Assembly: GCA_021199475.1 (NCBI GenBank) | Contig: JAJQHZ010000050.1 | Coordinates: 1 to 64,000, forward strand | DNA length: 64,000 nt | Direction: 5' to 3' | Origin: Lachnospiraceae bacterium | GTDB lineage: Bacteria > Bacillota > Clostridia > Lachnospirales > Lachnospiraceae | Shown: piece after piece, positions 20,583 to 28,706 of the stretch | Layout: every line of letters begins with the position of its first letter | How positions within the stretch are numbered: position 1 is the stretch's first letter | Made by a program: the position numbers and the translations under genes | Notes under the pieces: generated by a model | Told to the model about the DNA's origin: nothing | The model's input: only the letters and a program-made list of their open reading frames with translations | Database searches by the model: none

Positions 20583-21965
20583 TTATCTTTCCGGGACGTT
20601 CGGAAGTCCGGCAAATCCCGGCGCAAGGTCCTCATCGGTCGGAATCACATCTGTCATGGTGCCGTTGTGGAACTGCTCATAAGCCACCATATCAAAATAT
20701 CCTGTGCCGGTAAGGCCGAAGAGGATTGTCTTCGCTTCGCCGGTTTCCTTACATTTCAGTGCCTCATCGATCGCCACTTTTATCGCGTGGCTGCTCTCCG
20801 GAGCCGGGAGGATTCCTTCTATCCGCGCGAACTGCTCCGCCGCCTGGAATACCTCTGTCTGGCCGACGGACCTGGCCTCCATGTATCCGTCCGCGTAAAG
20901 CTGAGACAGGATCGGACTCATTCCATGATATCTCAGGCCGCCCGCATGGTTCGGAGACGGGATGAAGCCGCAGCCAAGCGTATACATCTTCGCCAGCGGG
21001 CAAACCATTCCCGTATCACAGAAGTCATATGCGAATTTGCCGCGCGTGAAGCTCGGGCAGGACGCCGGTTCCACCGCGATAATCTGATAATTTTCTTCGC
21101 CCCGGATCTTTTCTCCCATGAACGGGGAGATCAGGCCGCCCAGATTGGAGCCTCCGCCTGCGCATCCGATAATCACATCCGGCTTTACGCCATATTTTTC
21201 CATCGCGATCTTTGACTCCAGACCAACGACGGACTGATGCAGAAGAACCTGGTTCAAAACGCTCCCAAGCACATAGCGATACCCCTCATGCGTCACTGCC
21301 ATTTCCACCGCCTCGGAGATCGCTCAGCCAAGGCTGCCGGTCGTATCCGGATGCTCCGCGAGGATCTTTCTGCCTACCTCAGTCGTATCTGACGGAGACG
21401 GGGTCACGGACGCGCCATAGGTGCGCATCACCTCGCGCCGGAACGGCTTCTGCTCATAAGAGCATTTCACCATATAGACAATACAGTCAAGATCCAGATA
21501 AGAGCACGCCATGGAAAGTGCGGTGCCCCACTGCCCGGCGCCGGTCTCTGTAGTGACGCCCTTCAGCCCCTGCTTCTTTGCGTAATACGCCTGCGCAATC
21601 GCGGAGTTCAGCTTGTGGCTGCCGCTTGTATTATTTCCCTCAAACTTATAATAAATCTTTGCCGGAGTCTGCAGCTTCTCCTCCAGACGGTACGCGCGCA
21701 CCAGCGGCGAGGGACGGTACATCTTGTAGAAATTCCGGATTTCCTCCGGGATCTCGATCAGGCGGTTGTCATTGTCCAGCTCCTGTTCTACCAGGTCCGC
21801 ACAGAACACGCCTCCGAGCTCCTCGGCCGTCATCGGCTGCAGAGTCCCCGGGTTCAGCAGCGGCGCGGGCTTATTGATCATATCCGCGCGCACATTGTAC
21901 CATTCTTTTGGCATCTCACTTTCTTCCAGATAGATTTTGTACGGGATCTTAGATTCAGCACTCAT
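20583..21965 (-). pseudogene. trpB2: TrpB2-type tryptophan synthase beta chain interrupted by an in-frame TGA (two ORFs, same frame)
   Basis: Minus-strand frame reads '...[51 protein letters not shown]...'; only the TGA at about 21321-21323 separates ORFs 21324..22109 and 20583..21308. Start at MSAESK with AAGGAGG upstream. Confidence 0.88.
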
Positions 21966-22411
21966 AAAAGGGTCCTCCTTGTTTATTGTCCGGTATCGCG
22001 AAGCGATACCGCATGCAGGCCGCGTCCTGCGCTTTTGCGCAGCTTCCAATGACGCGGCTCTCCATGTATTTCGTCGGATAACGTCCGGTTCCTCCTGCGT
22101 TTCCGACATTTATATAACCTTACCATTTTACAGGTGCTTATGTCAATACATTTGTGCATATTGCGCACTGCCGGTTTTGCGGCTGCCAAAAAAGTTTCGG
22201 TTTTCCGGCTGGCTGGCAAAAAATATCCAGGTCGTGCAGGCAGAGTGGCTGCAAATGCTCTGCGGCAGCAACAGTAAGCGCCCGTATTTAACAGTGGGTT
22301 CTGCGGGGGCCGTGTTGTCAACAGTGAGAAGGATCTGCTGACCGTCCGACTTTGCGGGGATGCTGATAAACGGGGCGGTCCCGCTCGCGTCCCGGCAGGC
22401 GAGAAGCGCAT

Positions 22412-22768
22412 TTATTTCATATGCGCCTTGACTGTATTGACAGTGATTTCCATGTGTGTGCTGATCTCCTGATACGTCCAGCCTCTTGCCGCCAGCATGG
22501 CGACGGCAAACTCGGTCGTCGTCAGGTTGTCCGCGACATCATGTCCGGTGTTCGGGTTATGTACCTTCCGCCACCCGCCGGAGAAGTTATAAGTGATCGA
22601 TATGATCCGTTTAAAATCCTCCGGATCATCCTTTTTCAGCGTGGTTTCCAGCAGACCGTGGTGCTCGCCGAACGCTTCAATCAGGTCGTCCTCCCTCGCA
22701 AGCGCCGTCTCTGCAATTCCGAGACTTTCCCCATATTCTCCCTGCAGGTATGCGTAATGTGCCTGCAC
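22412..22768 (-). pseudogene. Truncated LuxR-family regulator fragment (C-terminal HTH)
   Basis: 'NLTTTEFAVAMLAARGWTYQEISTHMEITVNTVKAHMK*' ends inside the recognition-helix region; no N-terminal domain in the same frame. Confidence 0.55.
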
Positions 22769-23290
22769 GTAGCAGGAGAAAAAACGCAGGCTTCCTTATC
22801 TTCCTCTGCTTTTTTTGTTGCTTCTTTTGCTGCTTCTTTTACTGCTTTTCTTTTTTCACTCGCAATATGAATTTTTAAAATCCGATCCTGATCATACAAA
22901 TCCAATCATCATCGTCACTACCTCCTGCTTTCTGGATTCCAGATATTCCTTATTACAAGAGAAATTACACAATCACGCAAGTGCTGTTTCTATTTCTACG
23001 GAAGTACTTTCCATATAATATAACGAACCAGCGATGAATTTGTGACGGGAATTCTATAAATTTTTTAAAATGCTGCAAATTGTGTCATTTCGTGCAGGAA
23101 ATTGCTTCATAGTGATTCGGATTTAAAAAAAGATATAAAAATGAGCCCCATTATCTCCAGGAAATGTTGACAATTAAAAGCGATATGGATATATTGGGGA
23201 TTAACAGAGTTAAGCTGAAAAAGCGTTTGACCTGCCGGAAGGTAAGAACCTGTAAAGCAGGAAATATTGTGTGAAAGGAGCTTGAAGGAA

Positions 23291-23833
23291 ATGGAATTAC
23301 AGACTGCGATCGAATCGAGAAGAAGTATTCGGAGCTATGACGAGACGAAGAAGGTAACCAAAGAGGAGCTGTGTGTTTTAATTGAGGCGGCGCAGCAAGC
23401 GCCTTCCTGGAAGAATACACAGACCGGCCGATACGCGGTGGTGTATTCGGAAGAAATGAAGAAGCAGGTGCTTGACAAATGCCTTCCTCCGTTTAATGCA
23501 AAAAATGCGGCCGGAGCCGCGGCGCTGCTGGTCACATCGTATGTAAAGAATTGTTCTGGTTTTGACAAGGAAAACGGCGTACCTTCGAATGAGCTCGGAA
23601 ACTGCTGGGGCATGTATGACCTCGGGCTGCAGAATGAGAATCTGCTGCTGACGGCAAAGGAACTGGGGCTGGATACCCTCGTGATGGGAATCCGTGACGC
23701 GGCTGCGCTGCGCGAGCTTCTGAGCATCGATGAGTCTCAGGAGATCGCCGCTGTGATCGCGCTCGGGTATGCGGCCGGAGAGCCGCGGCCGAAGGTGCGG
23801 AAGCCGCTGGAGGAGATTGCCACATTTTATTGA
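23291..23833 (+). CDS. Nitroreductase family protein
   Basis: 'MELQTAIESRRSIRSYDETKKVTKEELCVLIEAAQQAPSWKNTQTGRYAVV'; C-terminal 'VIALGYAAGEPRPKVRKPLEEI'. Confidence 0.92.
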   Translation: MELQTAIESRRSIRSYDETKKVTKEELCVLIEAAQQAPSWKNTQTGRYAVVYSEEMKKQVLDKCLPPFNAKNAAGAAALLVTSYVKNCSGFDKENGVPSNELGNCWGMYDLGLQNENLLLTAKELGLDTLVMGIRDAAALRELLSIDESQEIAAVIALGYAAGEPRPKVRKPLEEIATFY

Positions 23834-23875
23834 TTGGATGACAAAACAGCTGCCTGAATCAAAGGCCGGAGCAAT

Positions 23876-23904
23876 CGGATAGGGGAGTCCTCTCGCCCTA
23901 TCCG
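23876..23904. repeat. Short palindromic element, copy 2
   Basis: CGGATAGGGGAGTCCTCTCGCCCTATCCG; matches 9421-9450. Confidence 0.6.
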
Positions 23905-23914
23905 CGTGCCATTT

Positions 23915-24277
23915 TTACTTGTCCTTCTCATGAATCCGGCTTTCATGCTTCTCATAATACCCGATCAGCTCACCGCTTTTGTTCCGGAGCGCGACCATGT
24001 AGGCATCGCTGTCCGCACCATCCCAGTTTTTTGAATAAGTAAATACCTTGTTCAGATTCGGATTTTCGCGGAATCTTGCGACCACGGACTGAATGATTTC
24101 AACAGAATGTGCATTGTGGCAGTCAAAAATCGATTTGCCGACGAGCGCTTCGCCGCCCCGCTTTTCATACCGCTTGATGGCAGTCGTGTTCATATAAACG
24201 ATCACATGCTCCACATCGCAGATCACAATCGGTTCGTCATCCGCATTGATCAGCGCTTCAAAAAATTCGTTGTTCAT
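23915..24277 (-). CDS. Stand-alone PAS domain protein
   Basis: 'FFEALINADDEPIVICDVEHVIVYMNTTAIKRYEKRGGEALVGKSIFDCHN'. Confidence 0.8.
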   Translation of the reverse strand: MNNEFFEALINADDEPIVICDVEHVIVYMNTTAIKRYEKRGGEALVGKSIFDCHNAHSVEIIQSVVARFRENPNLNKVFTYSKNWDGADSDAYMVALRNKSGELIGYYEKHESRIHEKDK

Positions 24278-24311
24278 TGTTCTGTCTCCTTCTTCCTCTT
24301 TCATTTACTCA

Positions 24312-24413
24312 TTTCTAATAAGGACTTGTTAAAGAATTAATCTTTACATCTGACTTGTCTAAATCTTTCTATACTGCGTCATCTGCAAAGTTAATTCTTA
24401 ACAGTTCCTAAGC
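24312..24413. repeat. MITE-like inverted-repeat element, internally deleted copy
   Basis: AAGGACTTGTTAAAGAATTAATCTTTACATCTGA...CTGCG-TCATCTGCAAAGTTAATTCTTAACAGTTCCTAA; ends match 34883-35040. Confidence 0.75.
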
Positions 24414-24429
24414 AATCAAATCAGGCCCG

Positions 24430-26298
24430 TCATCCAACCGTATACTCTTCAATTTTATCCCCCACCGTCTCCGCGATGCGTGTGCGGAATTTTGACATTT
24501 TCTTTGTCTCGATTCCGCCGTTTAAATCCAGATTCAGCGGGATCACCGGATAATTATGACCGTTGTATTCCGTGTAATTGTAGCAGGGAATATAATTGTT
24601 CTCCGCAAGAGAAATCGTTCCGTCCTCGTTTCTGGTCAGCCGGATCCGCAAAATCACGGAGTCGCGGTTGCCCGCCATCTGAAGAATACTGCTCTGGAAA
24701 TCTCCCAGCGAATAGAAGCAGGGCACTGTGCGTCCGTCTGAGGTCTCCAGCTCATCATACTCCTGCAGCAGATGCGGATGAGAGCCAACGATGTAATCCA
24801 CTCCGAGCTCAGCCAGCTCCTGTGCCTCCTCCTTCTGATAATCATACAGGGTCCAATTATTCTTTACACCCCAGTGCATATAGACAATAATGTATTCCGC
24901 TCCAGCCGCGCGCAGATCAGCAATATCGCTCTCTGCTTTTTCCTCTGCGTAGTAATTCAGCATTGTATCGATGGATTCCTGGCTCCAGTCGGCATCCTTT
25001 CCGTTAAATGCCGGGTTGCTGGATGTATAGGAAAGATAGCCCACCTTGATTCCGTTGATGTCTGCGAGAAGATATCTGCAATCCTCCGCACTCGCATAAA
25101 GACCGGTATGCCCCAGCTGATAGCGTTCCACCTGCTCTACCGTTTCGACAATGCCATTTTCTCCAGCATCGCAATTGTGATTATTCGACATCACAACTGC
25201 GTCAAATCCGCCGCTTTTCACTGCGTCCAGATACGTTGACGGCGCATTGCAGTTCGCCTTGTTGTCGATATACGCTTCATTGCACATATAAGGCCAGCTG
25301 GACGAAAGCATGGTTTCCAGATTGCCAATCGCAAAATCGGACTGCGAAATCAGGTCTGACACATATTCATAGCTGTCGTTGAAATTGTACGTGCCGTCAT
25401 CTGTGGCAGCCAGCCGGGTCTGTTTGCCGGTGCACATCATGTCGCCTACCATCATAATCACCGCGTCCTGCGTCTCCTCTGCGTCCGGATTCTTCCAGAT
25501 ACCGGTCTCCTCCGACTGTGTATAGCGGGATGTGATTTCCGTCAGCGGCTCTTCCGCATCCCGATCCACAACCACCTTCGAAGTCAGCGAGGTCTGCAGA
25601 CTCTCACTGGTGCAGGTCAGCGTACAGGTGCCCTTCGCGATTGCAGTAATCACGCCTTCTTCCGATATTGTGGCAACTTTCTCATCATCAGAGGACCAGA
25701 CTGCATCCGATACATTCCCCCACCCATAATACGCCTGTATCGTCCGGGTGGTTCCGGACGGCATATAGGTCGTCTTGCGCTGCAGCTCCATGCTCTCGCG
25801 ATAGGATGCTGCTTTCGCTGTGGAAAACTCACTGTAGCTTCTGGATCCGTCCTCGTTTTCTACATAACTGCGAACCTTGTACCAGATTTCCCGCTGATCC
25901 GGATCAAATGAGGCTTCCAGATGTGTACCAACGCTTTTCTTATTGTATTCAGCGATCCGCTCGTATTCTCCGTCCTCCTCATAACTGCGGAAGACCTCAT
26001 ATCCATCTACACCCTCTGGTCTCTTCCAGTAAAACTCGATTCCCTCATCCGAGATAGAAGAAATCTTCGTCCCATAAGGCGCCTCAGGAGTGTCCGCCTC
26101 CTCTGCGTTCTCCGCCTCTGAAAGGTTCTCCGTTTCGTCTGCATTTTCCGCCTGTGAAGCATTCTCCGTTTCGTCCGCATTCTCCGCATCCGCAGCCTCC
26201 GCCTGAAAAACCGTATACCGTGTTTCTTCCATATACTCCGGCACTGCAAGCAATATGGCAGCCCCTAATACAATACCAGCCAGGTATTTTTTCCTCAT
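24430..26298 (-). CDS. CapA-like (poly-gamma-glutamate synthesis type) metallophosphatase-fold exported protein, with Ig-like domain
   Basis: 'DAVIMMVGDMMCTGKQ', 'DFAIGNLETMLSS', 'VVMSNNHNCDAGENGIVETVE', 'YIIVYMHWGVKN', 'ELGVDYIVGSHPHLLQEYD'. Confidence 0.85.
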   Translation of the reverse strand: MRKKYLAGIVLGAAILLAVPEYMEETRYTVFQAEAADAENADETENASQAENADETENLSEAENAEEADTPEAPYGTKISSISDEGIEFYWKRPEGVDGYEVFRSYEEDGEYERIAEYNKKSVGTHLEASFDPDQREIWYKVRSYVENEDGSRSYSEFSTAKAASYRESMELQRKTTYMPSGTTRTIQAYYGWGNVSDAVWSSDDEKVATISEEGVITAIAKGTCTLTCTSESLQTSLTSKVVVDRDAEEPLTEITSRYTQSEETGIWKNPDAEETQDAVIMMVGDMMCTGKQTRLAATDDGTYNFNDSYEYVSDLISQSDFAIGNLETMLSSSWPYMCNEAYIDNKANCNAPSTYLDAVKSGGFDAVVMSNNHNCDAGENGIVETVEQVERYQLGHTGLYASAEDCRYLLADINGIKVGYLSYTSSNPAFNGKDADWSQESIDTMLNYYAEEKAESDIADLRAAGAEYIIVYMHWGVKNNWTLYDYQKEEAQELAELGVDYIVGSHPHLLQEYDELETSDGRTVPCFYSLGDFQSSILQMAGNRDSVILRIRLTRNEDGTISLAENNYIPCYNYTEYNGHNYPVIPLNLDLNGGIETKKMSKFRTRIAETVGDKIEEYTVG

Positions 26299-26408
26299 AA
26301 AGCCCTCCTGTTTTCGTTCCTGATCTGCTGACAGTACGTCCCGACAGTTTCTAGAGTAAACAACAAAATCAATTTATCGTTCACCATAATTTGATGCACA
26401 CGACCCAC

Positions 26409-28283
26409 TCAGCCACCCGTGTACTCTTCTATCTTATTTCCAACAGCCTCCGCAATTCGTGTGCGGAATTTTCCCATCTTTTTCGGTTCAATTCCACCAT
26501 TTAAATCCGGGTTCAGCGGTATAACCGGATAATTATGATCCTGATAGTTCGTGTAATTATAGCATGGAATATAGGTGTTCTCTGTCAGCGCAATCGTTCC
26601 GTCCTCATTTCTGGACAATCGTATCCGCAAAATTACAGAATCCCGATTGCCGGCAATCTGAGAAATGCTGCTCTGAAAATCACCCAGAGAGTAAAAGCAG
26701 GGAACCGTGCGTCCGTCTGAAGTCGCAAGCTCGTCATATTCCTGCAGCAGATGCGGATTTGCTCCAACAATATAATCTGCCCCTGCCTCCGCTGCCTGCA
26801 ACGCTTCCTCTTTTTGTATCTCATTTACTGTTCGATTGTTTTTCACACCCCAGTGCATATATACAATCACATATTCCGCTCCGGCCTCACGCAGAGCCTG
26901 AATATCCTGTTCCGCCTTTTCCTGAGTAAAATAATTCAGCATCGTATCAATGGACTCCCGGCTCCAGTCCGCGTCTTTCCCATTGTAACCGGTGCTTTCT
27001 GACATATACGCCAGGTATCCTACCTGAATGCCATTCACATCCACCAGCAGGTAACGGCAGTCGTCCTCACCAGTATAAAGTCCGGTATGCCCCAGCTGAT
27101 AGCGTTCCACCTGCTCTACGGTCTCAAGAATTCCTCGCTCCCCGGTGTCGCAGTTGTGGTTATTCGCCATTACCACCGCGTCAAATCCGGCGCTTTTCAC
27201 TGCGTCCAGATAACTCGACGGCGCATTGCAATTCGGCATATTATCGATATATGACTCGTTTGACATATATGGCCAGCTGGAAGAAAGCATCGTCTCCAGA
27301 TTGCCAATTGCAAAATCAGACTGCGAGATCAGGTCGGACACATAATCAAAGCCATCGTTAAAATAATAATTTCCATCCTCATCCATACCCGCTTTGATCT
27401 GCTTGCTGGTGCACATCATATCGCCCACCATCATAATCACCGCATCCTGCGTCTCCTCTGCGTCCGGATTTTCCCAGATGCCGGTCTCCTCCGACTGCGT
27501 ATAGCGGGAGGTGATTTCCGTCAGCGGCTCTTCCGCGTCCCGGTCCACGACCACCTTCGAAGTCAACGAGGTCTGCAGACTCTCACTGGTGCATGTCAGC
27601 GTACAGGTACCCTTTGCGATTGCAGTAATCACGCCTTCTTCCGATATCGTGGCAACTCCCTCATCATCCGAAGTCCACACCGCATCCGATCCGTTCCCCC
27701 ACCCATACCAGGCCTCGATTGTCCGGGTGGTTCCGGATGGCATATACGTCGTTTTTCGCTGCAGCTTCATCTCTTCGCGATACTGCGCCTCCACAGGCTC
27801 CGTAAATTCGCTGTAGCTCCGGTTTCCGTCTTCATCCTCCAGATAGCTTCGTACCTTATACCAAACCGATTTCTTTTCCCGGTCAAATGTAGTATCCAGG
27901 TGTGTCGAATAGCTGACGGTATTGTTCCGATATTCCGCAACCTTCTCGTACTCCCCTTCTTCTTCATAACTCCGGAAAACCTCATACCCGTCCGCATATT
28001 CCGCCTGCTTCCAATAATACTCGATCCCCGCATCGGACAGCTTCGAAATTTTCGGACCGTACGGGGTCTCAACATCCTTTGCGCCTTCTGCCTGCGTGCT
28101 TTTTCCCGCATCCGCTGCTGTTTCCGTCTGCGAACCGGCAGTTTCCGTTTCCGCTGCTGTTTCTGTCTGCAAGCCGGTGTTTTCCATTTCCTCTTTTCCT
28201 GCACACCCGGCCGTACCAAAAGCCATGGTAGCAATAAGCGCGATACACAGGAAGCTGCCCGGCCAGTATATTCTTTTCCTCAT
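26409..28283 (-). CDS. CapA-like lipoprotein, paralogue of the adjacent gene
   Basis: Lipobox 'MAFGTAGCAGKEE'; same CapA motifs ('MVGDMMCTSKQ', 'NLETMLSS', 'NNHNCDTGERG', 'YMHWGVKNN', 'GANPHLLQEY'). Confidence 0.87.
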   Translation of the reverse strand: MRKRIYWPGSFLCIALIATMAFGTAGCAGKEEMENTGLQTETAAETETAGSQTETAADAGKSTQAEGAKDVETPYGPKISKLSDAGIEYYWKQAEYADGYEVFRSYEEEGEYEKVAEYRNNTVSYSTHLDTTFDREKKSVWYKVRSYLEDEDGNRSYSEFTEPVEAQYREEMKLQRKTTYMPSGTTRTIEAWYGWGNGSDAVWTSDDEGVATISEEGVITAIAKGTCTLTCTSESLQTSLTSKVVVDRDAEEPLTEITSRYTQSEETGIWENPDAEETQDAVIMMVGDMMCTSKQIKAGMDEDGNYYFNDGFDYVSDLISQSDFAIGNLETMLSSSWPYMSNESYIDNMPNCNAPSSYLDAVKSAGFDAVVMANNHNCDTGERGILETVEQVERYQLGHTGLYTGEDDCRYLLVDVNGIQVGYLAYMSESTGYNGKDADWSRESIDTMLNYFTQEKAEQDIQALREAGAEYVIVYMHWGVKNNRTVNEIQKEEALQAAEAGADYIVGANPHLLQEYDELATSDGRTVPCFYSLGDFQSSISQIAGNRDSVILRIRLSRNEDGTIALTENTYIPCYNYTNYQDHNYPVIPLNPDLNGGIEPKKMGKFRTRIAEAVGNKIEEYTGG

Positions 28284-28419
28284 GATTCTCTCCCGTATTC
28301 TTTACACATCTGCCGAATCCTCCGAATCTTCTGAATTTTCTGATTTTGTCCTTAATTAACCAAATTCTCGCCTGTCAAGCCTTTTTCGACAAAATCTGTG
28401 CCGATTTTTCTTTTTATCA

Positions 28420-28566
28420 TAATCCACAAAACGGACGTTCTCCATAAAAAAATATGTAAACCAACTCATTTTGGGGGCAAAAATGTGGATAATGTGGATA
28501 AATCAGTGAATAAGTCCTATTTATCACGTTTTTTTATCCACCGGAATGTGGATAAACTGGGGATAA
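28420..28566. promoter_or_regulatory. Cluster of DnaA-box-like 9-mers
   Basis: TGTGGATAA at 28484-28492, 28493-28501 and 28547-28555 (perfect); TAATCCACA 28420-28428, TTATCCACC 28534-28542 and TGGGGATAA 28558-28566 (one mismatch each). Confidence 0.6.
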
Positions 28567-28706
28567 AAATTTCAAACTTCTTTTTTCCCATCCCCGGTTC
28601 AAGCCCCATTTTTGTGCATGATTACTTTCCATTTTTCGTATTTCGCATTCGCAAACTGGTACAGGATTTTGTTTTGTCAGATTTCTTTTGTTATTTTCTG
28701 TCTGTT

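Noticed and set aside
28420-28566. Chromosomal origin (oriC) call for the DnaA-box cluster
   Set aside because: No dnaA, dnaN, recF, gyrB or rpmH in the window, and gene orientation does not switch here; kept as a non-oriC cluster.
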